Positions 1-10,512 of a stretch of DNA of 64,000 nucleotides are shown in pieces. The DNA is taken from NCBI RefSeq assembly GCF_002776525.5, contig NC_045453.1, forward strand, positions 34,221,333 to 34,285,332, written 5' to 3'. A program made the position numbers and the translations under genes. How positions within the stretch are numbered: the first letter of the stretch is position 1; the number at the start of each line of letters is the position of its first letter. This DNA is from Piliocolobus tephrosceles. Its lineage: Eukaryota; Chordata; Mammalia; Primates; Cercopithecidae. The notes beneath the pieces are model-generated. The model made no database searches. It had not been told where the DNA came from and saw only the letters and a program-made list of their open reading frames with translations.

Positions 1-114
1 ATTTTAACAGCACAGATCATTCTGGCACACACTGCCAGCAATCAGAGTGGCTTCATTTAGTGCATTCAGGTCTCAGGAAGGGTGAGGTGGCTGTTTTCTC
101 TCTTGTGGCCCCAC

Positions 115-225
115 CCAAGTTCTGTTAAACTTGAGCAGAGGCCTAGACGCGTGTGTACAGCAGGTTGGCCCTCTTTTACTGTGGGTGGAGCCTGAGACCA
201 AGTTCTGTTCATGGTAGGTTTCCAG
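115..225 (+). mobile_element. MLT1-type MaLR LTR fragment
   Basis: A stretch reading 'gcctagacgcg...', then 'ggccctctttTactgtgg' and 'agcctgagacca' parallels the better preserved MLT1 LTR at 1150-1530, and the two align over about 80 bases in the same orientation. Both ends are missing. It is an old non-coding LTR fragment of the ERVL-MaLR class. The following 265-415 stretch, with 'catgtgaccca' and 'gccaatcag', looks like another ancient interspersed repeat that I cannot classify. Confidence 0.6.
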
Positions 226-451
226 GCTGGGACTGTTTTTATGCTGTTCCTCTCCTACCCCTGTTCTCCCACACCGCTTCTGCTGACAGGGCCGGGTTTT
301 ACTCAGCTGACTCGCTTCATGTGCTTGGATGCTCCTGGAACAGTCATGTGACCCAGAATCAGCCAATCAGTGTGCTTCATCCACCTGGCCCAGCTGTCTG
401 TAGAGATGGGCAATGAGCCACGTTATTGATGGAATGACACTAAGCAACAGC

Positions 452-712
452 AGCCGCCGATGGGGCACCTGCCGCGTGCCAGTCCCGGTCCTCCACTGTA
501 TTCTGGTCAACTGAGTGAATCTGCACGTCCACCCTGTGTAGTACCTCATGCCATCAGCATCCCCATTTTACAGATCAGGAAGCCAAGGCCCAGGGCTCAG
601 CCTCGTTTACACAGCTGGAAGGTGGCAGAGCCAGGATTCGATACCAACGGGTCAGCCCCAGATCTGCTGCTCTTAAACACCAGGCTGTGCCACATCAGGA
701 TGGTCCGAAACC
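452..712 (-). mobile_element. MIR SINE, antisense
   Basis: This reads as the reverse complement of MIR. The core 'ccccattttacagatcagga' at about 562-581 corresponds to the MIR 'tcctcatctgtaaaatgggg' segment. It is followed by 'cacagctggaaggtggcagagccaggattcgata' in broken form and ends near 'ctgctcttaaacac'. It is nearly full length at about 260 bp and is a typical ancient tRNA-derived SINE. Confidence 0.88.
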
Positions 713-1149
713 TTCAGCTCTGTTTCCGCGAAAACTTTTCAGAGAGAAGCTTTCTTCCCCCTGGAGCTGCTGAGCCCAGAGCTGTGGGGGTCCAGACAGG
801 CAGGAAGACTAGTGGGAGTGAAGTAAGACGAGCTGAGTAATGAAGAGAGAAAGCGAGAGCGCGTGAGCTCCCCTTGCGAGGAGAGAGAGTGGTTTAGCAC
901 CTGGATCCAGCTGGACCTGTAAGAGGAGAATCCCAGATATAACTGTCCTCCTTCAACAGTTCAGCTTAGCCCAGTTTGATCTGTGTTTGTGGCTTTTCTA
1001 CCAGACTTTCCTGTTCTAACCTAATAACCCAAGCTCAAAACCATGGGAGTCATCAGTGTCTCCCTTGAGTTCAGTCCTCGTGTTGATTGCTTGAAAAGAC
1101 AGTTACGGTGACAAGAATTCATCCCATCTCTGTGCACACCCTTTGAGCA
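713..1149. other. No recognisable element
   Basis: No repeat family or convincing coding sequence is visible. A purine-rich patch at 820-893 contains GAGA-type runs and a few CpGs. It is too short and irregular to call a microsatellite. Confidence 0.5.
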
Positions 1150-1530
1150 TGAAATTGGCTCCTCCTCTTCTCAGGGATGGGTTTGGCCATGGACTTTCTT
1201 GGGCTGACGGGATGTTAGCAAACATACTGTGAGCTGAGGCCTGGACGCGCCCTTGCATTGAGGTGGCCCTCTTTCACTGTGGTTGGAGCCTGAGACCAGG
1301 ATGTGAAGGAACCTGGTGGAGAGGAGAACCAGCACCCCCTGCTGCCCCCAACACACACACAAATACCCTAAGACCTAGTGGATGCATACCCGGGAGAAAC
1401 CATATGACTGACACCTTCCCAGGTGACCCCAGGCAAGACTTGCAGAAGAACCATGCAGCTGAACTCTGTCAAAATTGCTGACCCACAGATTTATGAATTT
1501 TGGAGGGGGGTGGTTACGCAGCCAAAGCTA
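1150..1530 (+). mobile_element. MLT1 LTR (ERVL-MaLR), nearly complete
   Basis: The 5' part has the MLT1 hallmark 'gggatgttagcaaacat' at about 1209. The middle has 'agcctgagaccaggatgtga', and the 3' part has 'attgctgacccacagattta' followed by 'ggtggttacgcagcc' at about 1510. The order and spacing fit a plus-strand MLT1 LTR of about 380 bp. No internal MaLR sequence follows, so it is a solo or decayed LTR. Confidence 0.85.
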
Positions 1531-1619
1531 ATGAAAAGCCTGCAGCATGGTTTTATCTTACCACGTTTCTTTCCCTCTCGCTCCTGTCCCACCTTTGTTA
1601 TATACTCATCACCTCACAG

Positions 1620-2030
1620 CTGGCCATTTGCAGATGTGTCCCTCCTCTAGCCTTGTCCTCACTCCAGACGCTGCTCTTGGTGTTTTCTCTTTGCTGTCCA
1701 CTGGGGACGCATCTTCCTAAAGCACAGCCTTCGTCAAGTCCTACTTGGTTGGCCAGGCTTCAGCAGACCCTCCTCACCCCTAGGAAGCAGCGTCACCTGC
1801 CTAGACCATGTCTGAGGTCCCAACACTCACACTTACCACATAATATTTCCCCACCATTACCTCCCCTGAGCACAAAAACCTGCCACCATGCCATGTACAT
1901 TCCCACATTTTATTCTTTTGCCCTTTCATCCCCTTCCTGAAATGCAAATACGCACTCTTGTCTTTTCTGAACTTCTTCCCACCCCAACTGCTGCTTTCTC
2001 CCTAAAGCCTCTGCAGACAACGGTATTGGG
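1620..2030 (+). mobile_element. Probable L2 LINE remnant
   Basis: The block is pyrimidine-rich, with 'catcttcctaaagcacag', 'ccagactg'-like motifs and 'actcttgtcttttctgaac'. These resemble the C/T-rich 3' region of L2 in the plus orientation. Divergence is high and the ends are uncertain. A chance CT-rich region is the alternative. Confidence 0.45.
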
Positions 2031-2329
2031 CATTTTTGCTCCTCCAGATTCTCATATCTGCAGTGCCCTCACTGGGCAGGAGCTCCATCGCCGTTTCTCC
2101 AGCCTTCCCAGCTCTCCATCAAGCCCATTTATCTTCTGCTGATTTGCCACCTTGGATGCCGAGCAGCCTTACTTGGCTTTGGTTTCCTTTATGACCTGGA
2201 GCCAGCACCAGCTTCACGCAGTCGGTCAGGAAGAACGTGGACCACTGTGCTTTGGGTGGCTCGCATGTGCTGGGTATTCGAGGCCTCGTGGGCGCTCTGG
2301 AGAGAAGGTACCTGTGTGCTCATCGGATC

Positions 2330-2450
2330 CCTAAGACCAGCCAGTGGGGGAAGAGCTGTCGTGACCCTTCACACCTGAACACAGAGGGCTCAGGGGCACG
2401 CCCAGCAGCCCAGCTGGGATTTAAACCCGCTTCACCACAGTGTTGAACCA
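2330..2450 (-). mobile_element. Possible MIR fragment, antisense
   Basis: The segment 'cccagcagcccagctgggat' followed by 'ttaaacccgcttc' resembles the antisense MIR segment in which the 'cacagctag...ggattcgaaccc' motif occurs. Only this central part is recognisable. Confidence 0.4.
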
Positions 2451-4233
2451 CCTTATCCAGGACCCCACAGCCCTCCTGAGGCTTAGCTGCAATGACAGGG
2501 GCCAAACCCTGTTTCCATCTCATCTATTTGCAAAGCAGATTCAATATGTTCAGAGAATAAAGGTCCCAGTGTTTTCTCCTGGGGCTAGGAAGAAAAGGCT
2601 ATTGGGATGTACCTGTGAATGTCATATGAAAGCATTAATATGGTCACCGGCTGCCTGGTTAGAAATAAGAATTTCATCCCTTTCCAACGGCAGCTTCATT
2701 TCGTGAAATGAATTGGCATGCTGCGCTTCATTTTCATGATTTTGGCAAAGGACTTGGGTTCTTCAAAATTGAAGTCAGCACCCCTGTTCCACTGCGAGAT
2801 GTGCTTGGCAGCCGTGAGCTTCTAAAGATCTCCCTGATAGAGAATTGTATTCCATTAACTTTCTAATATAATTATAGGGTGACAGGGAGACCTGCCCAAC
2901 TTTTTGTTATTCCACTCTCCAACACTTGGCTGGATTTGGGGTGGCCATTGTGGATCCCAGCACCACACTCTCTCCAAGAACATTTCCTATTGTGAAAGCA
3001 TCCCGGCAAAGGAGGCTGCAGTTAGCACACCAGGGCCCTCCTTCCTCTGTGGATCCAAGCATGCACAGAGCCCATCCACTCTGCCAGGGTGGTGTTGGGT
3101 CCTGGAGATGCACAGCTGAAAAAGGTCCAGCCCAGGCTCCAAGGGGCAACCCCAGCTGAGGAGAGAGCTCCACGGTGCTCTGCCAGACAAGGACCAGGTG
3201 TGAGCCCAGGGATTGCAGGGTGCTGGTGGGGAGGGTGACTCATTGGCCTCTTATGCAGCCTCAGGGAAGCTGGTTCTCCATGGCGATGATGGAGGATTCT
3301 CCTGACTCTTGCACAGAACAGGTCACTGCAGGGTGAATTGGCCCTGGCCAGGTGCCACTGCCCATCTGGTGGGCCAGACAGCTGTCTGTGCTGCAGTGCC
3401 CAGGCTTGGGCCCTGTTTCTCTCAGCACTCGCCCCATACAGGTTTCCGTCAACATCCAGCTCCTTGGAGCAGCACTGAATTGCATCATTTGCACGTCTAC
3501 ACTCCATGTTCCTCTGATCCTCCCTTGATTGGAGAGACTCCCAACACACGCACCCACTAATTACACCGCCCCCTTGAGTCGAGACCAACAATCTGATGAA
3601 TGCATCAGCTCCAAATTACTTTGACTGGATTAGGGTGCCAGAATGCCAGGCTATACCATCTAACGTGAGAGAAGTGGGGAGCATTGGCCCACGTAGGTGA
3701 GCAATGCTTTCTTTAAACTTCCAGGATATTGCCAGCCCAAAAACTTCTTAAAACACACAAAAGAAACTCAGCTAAAGGCAAAGTGTCCAATTCTGCTGCA
3801 TTCCTTGTTTCATCCTTCCACACCACCATGCTGTAAGCAAAATACACCCCAGAAACCTGCACAGTTACACAAACGGACCTGTGTGCACCGCAGCCCTGAG
3901 GCCCAGCATCAGACTTAGGGGCTGGAGAGTGATGGGCCAGTGCCCAGCCCGTGGGTGGGGACTGTGCATGACTGGTGGTATTCACATATGGACATCACGG
4001 TCCCAGGACAGGTCCCGTGTCCCCGTGGGGCCTTACCCTGTTCTTCTCGCAGTCCAGGAAGCATTATCAGATCCAGGCTGCAGGAAGACAAGACTGGCTG
4101 TAGCTCCGAACGCTCACAGCTCAGTAAAGCCAGTGTCTAGCACGTGCTGGCCTTAGGATTTTAACCATCATTGGAAATAAACCACTTGTGTGGTGCCACC
4201 TCAGTTAATAATCCGCTTTCTAAGATATAAAAT
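2451..4233. other. Unique-looking sequence, no gene seen
   Basis: About 1.8 kb has no repeat that I can name. The longest open frame is 189 codons on the minus strand at 3022-3591. It overlaps other frames of similar length on both strands, and its product has no recognisable domain, so I treat it as chance openness in GC-rich DNA. Confidence 0.5.
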
Positions 4234-4541
4234 TTAGGCCAGGTGCAATGGCTCATGCCTGTAATCCCAGAGCTTTGGAAGGCTGAGGTGGGAGGATCGC
4301 TTGAGTCTAGGGGTTTGAGACTAGCCTGGACAACATAAGGAGATCTCATCTCTACAAAAAAAAAAAAAAAAAAATTAAGTAGCCACTTATGGTGTTGTGT
4401 GCCTGTAGTCCTAACCACTTAGGAGGTTGAAGTAGGACGATCACTTGGGCCCAGGAGTTCAAGGTTCCAATGAACTATGATTGCATTGCTGTACTCCATC
4501 CTCGGTGACAGAAAGAGACTGTCTCTAAAAATAATAAAATA
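4234..4541 (+). mobile_element. AluJ SINE
   Basis: A complete dimeric Alu begins 'ggccaggtgcaatggctcat'. It has a left arm, a middle A-rich linker at 4358-4374, a right arm with 'gcccaggagttcaaggttc' and a terminal A-rich tail. The diverged box sequences and J-type positions in both arms place it in the old AluJ class. Confidence 0.93.
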
Positions 4542-4649
4542 GTAATGAGATCCAAGTTCCAGTTCCCTGGATATGGTAGATGCTTGAAGGGAGGTACTGT
4601 TTTATTCTCATGTGTGCCCAGTGGTGCCTGGCAGCTGATGGGTCCAGGA

Positions 4650-4890
4650 GTCATCAGTCAAGGTCAGCTAGATTTTCTCCTATGTTACCTTCCAGGAGTT
4701 TTATAGTTTTGCATTTTGCATTTAGGTCTGTGATCCATTGTGAGTTAATTTTTGTGAACAGTGTAAGGTCTGTGTCCAGTTTTATTTCTGTGTCTGCGAA
4801 TGTCCAGTTGTTTCAGCACCATTTGTCGAAAGACTATCCTTTCTCCATTGAATTGTCTTTGTCTTTTGCCAAAGCTCAGTTGACTGTAGC
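4650..4890 (-). mobile_element. L1 LINE fragment (ORF2 region), antisense
   Basis: The plus strand reads 'gatccattgtgagttaattt', then 'tgtccagttttatt', 'cagcaccatttgtcgaaaga' and 'tctttgtcttttgccaaagc'. This is the familiar antisense image of mid-ORF2 in older L1 elements. It is truncated on both sides and carries no usable frame. Confidence 0.85.
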
Positions 4891-6894
4891 TACATGAGTC
4901 TGTTTCTGGGTGGGAAGGGGGCTTTGTGGGCTGGAAGAAGTGGGAAGCCTGAGAGTCAAGTTTTCCTAAGGAAGTGAGGGGTGAATTTGGGTCGGGATTA
5001 TTGGCCTCGGCTCACCATGTGATTGTTAATGAATACTTCTCAGCACAGCTTTTAATTTCTGTATTTATTAGTTCTCATAATGGAACCTCCATTCATTCTA
5101 ACAAGTACCATGAGCTTCAGCCTCTGAATACATGAGAGGAGAATTTTAGGGAAATGGCCACAGGGAGTTTGTGTTTCAGCTTGCCCTTTAAACAACTGGA
5201 GTTGCAGTGATTTTCTGATTCTCTGCTCTTTCCTCATTCCTCCCTGAACAAGTATCAGAAGGAAACGAAATGCAAGCTGACAAGACAACCCTTCAGCAGG
5301 TTAATTTGTACTAGACCCTCAATTTTCCAGCTAGAAATCTAGCTTGAAACGCTACTACTCAAACAACATCTATCAAAGCCCAACATCTGGGTCTCCCAGC
5401 TGCCAAGTTCACCCCGTGAAGACTTGTCAATACGCCAGTCTGCCTCGTAATTGAAGTACTATTCAAAGTGGCAAAGTCCTGTCCATGGAAACAGTCTGCA
5501 TATGCAGTCACAACTAAGTATGGGTTGGAAAAAAATACAAGCTGAGGTCAGTTCTTCCTAATAGGATCGTCTAAGCAATGCCTAAGTCTTCAAGCCATGG
5601 TTGTCAGGATATCTGTTTGTCACCCCCAGAGGCAAATGGAGGTGGATCCATCGATGATTCTGTGGGAGGAGAAGGGCAGAATAACTTAGGCAAAGACAAT
5701 GACTGAGTGCCATTTATTTGTCTTGTATGATGCCGATGATCATGGCCAGTCTTGACCTAGTGTTAGCAGCAGTGGTCTGACATCACCGAGGAAGGGACCT
5801 GCTGTTGCTGCATTTCCCACGGCTGTTATTCTGACCTCCAAAAAAGCAAAGCTCAGAGCAGGGTGACGTGAATGTGAACAGCGGCTACAACAGAGCTTCG
5901 TACCTTTTTGATGGAACAGGGCCATTTTTAATCTTGTAAAAGATCATTCCACATTAACTCATTTGTTCAGCACCTCTGTAAACAAACGCTTGGAGTTCAC
6001 ACGAGTCCCCTAGGGAATGATCCTTCTAAGTAGCTTTGGCTCGGAGACATCCCACAGTGATGATTGCTTTAGGATTGTTTCCATTGGAGTGAATTATACT
6101 TGAGGTAGAATTTGTACTGGGCTGATTTATCTTAAATTGCAGGATAAGTTCTAAAGTACAAGAAGTGTGTACTCTATAAAAAATGTCATGGGGCCTGACT
6201 GGTAGCAAGAGGACTGAACATGGAGAGATAAAAGAGAGAGAGAAAAAAAGTGGGGCTCTGCCGCTGTCGATATTTGATGCCCTTGTTATCAAGCCATAAG
6301 GTTGAAAATGCTTTTGATAATGTTTTTAGAACTAGGAGACCATGCTCCCGTCAGTTGTTCTCTGTATTCCTTGAGTAGTCTCTAAAAAATTGGAAGAATT
6401 TGTGGGTGCACCTGAAACAGTCACCATGGACCTTGCCATTCACAGTATGTCCTCAGACCAGCCTCATCATGTTTAAAGATGCAAAGTCAGGAAGTCAGTA
6501 TGTCTAGCCATTTTAAATCAGTCACTTTTTTTTAAATTCATTCATCAGTTTGGAAAAATAATGTGTTCTGTTACTTTACACTTTAATGCATTTCTGTGCA
6601 ATGCACTCATTGATGACTGTGAAACGCAAACAGGACTTTCCAGACCTCTGCTTGGAAGCTCCTGGGTATTAAGTCTGTGCAACCCCATCTCCTCCCAGCC
6701 TCACTAACACGGGTCCCCTCTCCTCAGGAGAACTGAGAAGAGAGCTTTGCACACGACAGCTCCACCCTTTCCAAGTGGGTCTTCAATTGCTTGACAGCCA
6801 TTACTCTATCAAGCTCCTGTGCCTCTCCTGTTTGAGCAGATAGAACCAGGTTCAGACCCAGGAACAGCCCAGTGACTATTATTTAACAAGTGTA
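4891..6894. other. Unique-looking sequence, no gene seen
   Basis: About 2 kb of moderate to AT-rich sequence holds no identifiable repeat or gene. Open frames are all under about 90 codons and show no domain signature. Confidence 0.5.
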
Positions 6895-6940
6895 TTGCGT
6901 TGGTGCAAAAGTAATTGTGGTTTTTGCCATTACTTGGGTC

Positions 6941-7023
6941 AGCATTATCTGTGGCCCAGCAGTTTCTTTCCTGGATTTTATCCAAAAGAAGTTAAAGAGA
7001 TGCAAGAGAATGTTCCAAGCCAG
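6941..7023 (+). mobile_element. L1M-like fragment inside the MADE1
   Basis: This stretch contains 'attttatccaaaagaa' and 'caagagaatgttcc'. It resumes after the AluY as 'aaagcagctttt' (about 7334-7345). It closely parallels 7994-8075 of the L1M copy downstream and shares the same compact structure, in which the usual segment between 'aaaagaaatgaaaa' and 'aaagcagcttta' of L1M is shortened. Confidence 0.65.
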
Positions 7024-7333
7024 TTTTTTTTTTTTTTTTTTTTTTCCCCACAGAGTGAGAGTCTCACTCTGTCATCCAGGCTGGAGTCCAGAGGTGCAAT
7101 CTCGGCTCACTGAAGCTCCACCTCCCGGGTTCACGCCATTCTCCTGCCTCAGCCTCCCAAGTAGCTGGGACTACAGGCGTCCGCCACCACGCCCAGCTAA
7201 TTTTTTTGTATTTTTAGTATAGACAGGGTTTCACTGTGTTAGCCACAATGGTCTCAATCTCCCGACCTCATGATCCGCCCACCTCAGCCTCCCAAAGTGC
7301 TGGGATTACAGACGTGAGCCACCGCACCTGGCC
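7024..7333 (-). mobile_element. AluY SINE, antisense
   Basis: A T-run at 7024-7045 starts an antisense full-length Alu that ends 'gagccaccgcacctggcc' at 7333. The reverse complement shows AluY-type features: 'gaatggcgtgaacccgggag', 'gatcatgaggtc' and 'gtgagccgagat'. A short target duplication (about 'ccaagccag' and 'ccaaagcag') flanks it, so it inserted into the L1-like fragment. It is the youngest Alu in the window. Confidence 0.92.
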
Positions 7334-7569
7334 CAAAGCAGCTTTTAATGGCCAAACCAAAATTACTTTTGCACCAACCTAATAGTTGTGATAAAGTGGC
7401 ATTAAACTGAAAATCTAACTTGACTGGTCACTCCTCCTTCCCCAGGGGGCTGAGCCCTGATTGCTAATGACCACAGTAGAGGTTGAGTTGAACCCTCAGC
7501 CAGAGTTGATTCAGCAGATTGGCCAGTCCTGACATTAATAACTTGCATGGATGCTTGGCACACGTTAAG

Positions 7570-7718
7570 CAATGTCATATTCTCAGCAGTCCTAGGAAGA
7601 GGTTACTGCCACGATCCTCAATTCGTAGGTTAAGATACTGATGCACAGCCATGAAGTGACTTGCTTTTTGAACTCAGTTTGAGAGCCTGAGTCCACATTC
7701 TAAACCACTGTGCTGGCC
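7570..7718 (-). mobile_element. MIR SINE, antisense
   Basis: The segment 'gttaagatactgatgcacag', then 'agtgacttgc', 'gagcctgagtccacattcta' and 'aaccactgtgctgg' follows the order of antisense MIR from the 'aaactgaggcacag' core to the 'ccactatgct' start. Divergence is high, as is typical for MIR. Confidence 0.75.
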
Positions 7719-7743
7719 CACCAGGGGCTTCCAAAAGTACTTC

Positions 7744-7905
7744 CACGTCAGCGTTATTTGGGGATGCCTCTGAAACATACAGCTCCTGGGCCCCTCTCAG
7801 GGAGAGTCCAAGTCAGTAGGTCATGGGCCCAAGGAGTTGTATTTTTTAAAAAAGTTTTCAGATCATTGTGATGATGGGCCAAGTTTGGGGGCTGCTGTTG
7901 TAGCT
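7744..7905 (+). mobile_element. MER5A-like hAT-Charlie element
   Basis: The sequence 'gtcagcgttatttgggga', followed by 'agctcctgggcccc', 'agtcagtaggtc' and 'gggcc...gttgtattttt', follows the order of the nonautonomous MER5A transposon. The 'gattcagtaggtctggggtg' segment of MER5A is recognisable. The terminal repeats are eroded. Confidence 0.68.
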
Positions 7906-7937
7906 CACAAATTCCTGGCTGATGACCATCACATGGG

Positions 7938-7969
7938 TGTTTTTTGTTTTTGTTTTTGTTTTTGTTTTC
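7938..7969 (+). repeat. (TTTTTG)n-type microsatellite
   Basis: Four to five units of GTTTTT run between 'atgggtg' and 'cccaaaaag'. It is a short imperfect hexanucleotide tract. Confidence 0.85.
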
Positions 7970-7984
7970 CCAAAAAGAAAATCA

Positions 7985-8307
7985 AACGTACACCTAATCT
8001 ATGGTCCAACAATTTTTTTCCTGTATTTTATCCAAAAGAAATGAAAAACATTCAAGAGAATGGTCAAAGCAGCTTTATTCAGAATGGGTAAAAAACTGGA
8101 AACAGCCAGGTGACCAACAACATACTGGGGTTCATCCATGTGGTGGAATTCCACCCAGCAATGAGGAGCAGCCTGCTAGGGTGTGCAGCCGCATGGCTGA
8201 GCCTTGAAAACACATGAAGCAGAAGGGGCCTGCCTCAGCAGTGCAAGTCCACTTATAGGTGCCTCTGGAAGAAGCAAACTAATTGGTGGTTTAAAAGTTG
8301 TCATGGT
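7985..8307 (+). mobile_element. L1M LINE 3' end, 5' part
   Basis: The motifs 'ttttatccaaaagaaatgaa', 'agcagctttattcagaatgg', 'aaaactggaaacagcc' and 'ccacccagcaatgagg' are the plus-strand end of old L1M ORF2 and 3' UTR. The copy is interrupted by AluS at 8308 and resumes at 8594. It is heavily diverged and carries no protein. Confidence 0.85.
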
Positions 8308-8593
8308 GGCCGGGCGCAGTGGCTCATGCCTGTAATCCCAGCACTTTGGGAGGCTGAGGCGGGTGGATCAGGAGTTCAAGACCAGCCTGGCCAACATGGT
8401 GAAACCCTGTCTCTACTAAAAATACAAAAATTAGCTAGACATGGTGGTGGGTGCCTGTAATCCCAGCTACTAGGGAGGCTGAGGCAGGAGAATCGTTTGA
8501 ACCCAGGAGGCAGAGGTTGCAGTGAGCCAAGATCATGCCATTGCACTCCAGCTTGGGTGACAGGGTGAGACTCCATCTCAAAAAAAAAAAAAA
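8308..8593 (+). mobile_element. AluS SINE
   Basis: A full-length element starts 'ggccgggcgcagtggctcat', with left arm, 'ctactaaaaatacaaaaa' linker, right arm and a 13-A tail. The surrounding L1M is split at 'gtcatggt', which occurs just before the Alu and again just after the tail, consistent with a target-site duplication. Confidence 0.95.
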
Positions 8594-8655
8594 TAGTCAT
8601 GGTGTTTGCCTCTGGCAGCGGTGGGAGTCGGAGTGACAGGGGGCACTCCTGGCCT
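8594..8655 (+). mobile_element. L1M LINE 3' end, continuation
   Basis: After the AluS tail the sequence 'catggtgtttgcctctggca' plus 'gcggtgggagtc' matches the 'gtggttgcctctgggagggg' part of the L1M 3' UTR. The match fades after about 8655. Confidence 0.6.
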
Positions 8656-9539
8656 GAGCAGGCCCTGCCCACAGCACACGGCTGTGTAATTGTCATATGA
8701 TGAATCCAACCACAAGGCTCTTAAAATACCTCCCAAATCCTTAAAGAAACGTAAAGTTATATTCAGGATAATCAAAGTGCTAACAAGGATGGTTGAGTGT
8801 ACTTTAGTCATCTGATACAATTTGTGTAAGATTTATGTGGTTACACTCAGGGTATATTTGACTGATTGGAATTCCTCACCCATCCTGGATACCAAACGTA
8901 GGCTGCCTGAAATCCTTGGGATCAAAGTGCCTTATTCAAGAATAACATAGAACTTTATCATTGACTCCATTGCAATATAACATTTGGCATATGGTATAGC
9001 CAACACCTGTTATATTACAGCAGGGTTTTGTTTTCTTTCTTATGTTGGGTTTTCTAATTACAAGTGTGTGCATCGTATGGATAAGCCCAAAGATAGCACG
9101 CTGGTTTTCAGGAGAGTTTTCTATGTGATAAGTTGGGCCAACGCAGCTGAGATCCAATATGCCCAGTTTCACACAGGTTACTGTTGGGCTGTACACTTGG
9201 TTCTTAAGTTCATCACCTCCAACCCAGGTGGACAGTACAGTGCTCTTGCCCCGAGCATTTGCAGGACAGGTGTTCTGAGCAGGCTGTGTACGACTTGTGA
9301 TGCTGGTGAACTTCACAACTGAGGGCTAGTGAAAATGAAAAAATGAAAAAAAGGAAGACAGCACAAAAGGGTGCCTGCAACTGTGCATCATGGAGAGTTT
9401 ACATAATGGAAAGAATATTAAAGATACACACAAACTGTGATTTAAAGATACGCAAAAATTGTGATGCAGTCTTGAAGAGAGAACGTGAAATTTTAAGAGA
9501 AGTCTGCCATTGTCTCTCTGTTGTTTTGGCCCCAGGTAC
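8656..9539. other. Unclassified sequence with opposed open frames
   Basis: About 0.9 kb has no named repeat. Opposed frames of 112 codons (plus, 8984-9322) and 126 codons (minus, 8936-9316) cover the same DNA. Neither product shows a domain or a compositional signature that I recognise. It could be an old transposon relic or a decayed processed pseudogene. I cannot choose between these. Confidence 0.4.
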
Positions 9540-10512
9540 AGGTATTTCCTCTGTTTTTGTTGGTGGTATTGATGTTGGTGGTGTTGATGTTGATGCTGGT
9601 GGTATTGATGTTCTTGCTGTTGATGTTGCTGATGTCGGTACCATTGCTGTTGATGTTGATGCTGATGTAATGGTGTTGATGTTGGTGGTGCCAATATTGG
9701 TGGTGGTGGTGCTGATGCTGGTGGTGTTGATGTTGATGCTGATGTTAGTGGTGGTGATGTTGATGGTACTGATGTTGGTGGTGTCGATATTGTTGATGCT
9801 GGTGGTACTGATGTTGCTAATACTGTTAGTGGTGCTGATGTTGGTAGTGCTGATATAAGTGGTGTCAGTATTGTTAATGTTGGTGGTGTTGGTGGTGGTG
9901 TCAATATTGTCGATGTTGGTGGTGTTGATATTGGTGGTATTGATGTTGCTGATGCTGATGGTGGTATCAATATTGTTAATGTTGGTGGTGTTGATGTTGG
10001 TGGTGTCAATATTGTTGATGTTGGTGTTGTTGATGTTGATGGTGTCAATATTGTTGATGCTGGTGGTGTTGATGTTGGTGGTGTCAATATTGTTGATGTT
10101 GGTGGTGTTTACGTTGGTTGTGTTGATGTTGATATTGGTGGTGTTGATGTTGGTGGTATCGATGTTGCTGATGCTGATGGTGGTGTCAACATTGTTGATG
10201 TTGGTGGTGTTGATGTTGGTGGTGTCAATATTGTTGATGTTGGTGGTGTTGACGTAGGTGGTGTCAATATTGTTGATGTTTGTGATGTTGATGGTAGTGG
10301 TGTTGATGTTGATGTAGGTGGTGTCAATATTGTTGATGTTAGTGGTGTTGATGGTGGTGGTATTGATGTTGCTGATGCTGATGTTAGTGGTGTCAATATT
10401 GTTGATATTGGTGATGTTGATGTTCTTGATGCTGATGATGGTGGTGGTGGTGTTGATGTTGATGGTGGTACTGATGTTCCTGATGCTGATGGTAGTGATG
10501 TTGATGTTGGCT
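9540..10512 (+). repeat. G/T-rich triplet minisatellite, 39-bp higher-order period
   Basis: About 970 bp is built almost entirely from GTT, GAT, GGT and GTC/AAT/ATT triplets. Between about 9961 and 10340 a longer unit appears: 'ggtgtcaatattgttgat' followed by 'gttggtggtgttgat' and 'gttggt', recurring every 39 bases with few changes. The outer parts are less regular. The plus strand is very poor in C. Because every unit is a multiple of three, several frames stay open: plus-strand frames read as V/L/M/I-rich, and the minus strand reads as P/T/S/I-rich (9326-10087 and 10109-10525). I regard these as by-products of the array, not genes. Confidence 0.93.

Larger units (their letters stand above)
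6895..7382. mobile_element. Split MADE1 (mariner MITE) with inserted DNA
   Basis: The left half at 6895-6935 carries the MADE1/Hsmar1 terminal repeat (TTGGTGCAAAAGTAATTG, then 'tggtttttgccattac'). The right half at 7343-7382 carries its inverse, ending 'cttttgcaccaacctaa'. Each end abuts a TA dinucleotide (6893-6894 and 7383-7384), as expected for mariner target duplication. A normal MADE1 is about 80 bp. Here the halves lie about 410 bp apart, separated by an L1-like fragment of roughly 90 bp which itself holds an AluY. Unbroken MADE1 copies give miR-548-type hairpins, but this one cannot form the normal hairpin. Confidence 0.88.

Noticed and set aside
115..1530. A MaLR provirus with two LTRs at 115-225 and 1150-1530
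   Set aside because: The DNA between them holds an older antisense MIR and no MaLR internal sequence, so these are more likely two independent LTR fragments.
3022..3591. 189-codon minus-strand frame as a possible exon
   Set aside because: It has no domain, overlaps competing frames on both strands and has no supporting splice or promoter signals.
6895..7382. A miR-548-type microRNA gene
   Set aside because: The MADE1 halves are separated by about 410 bases including an AluY, so the usual short hairpin cannot form.
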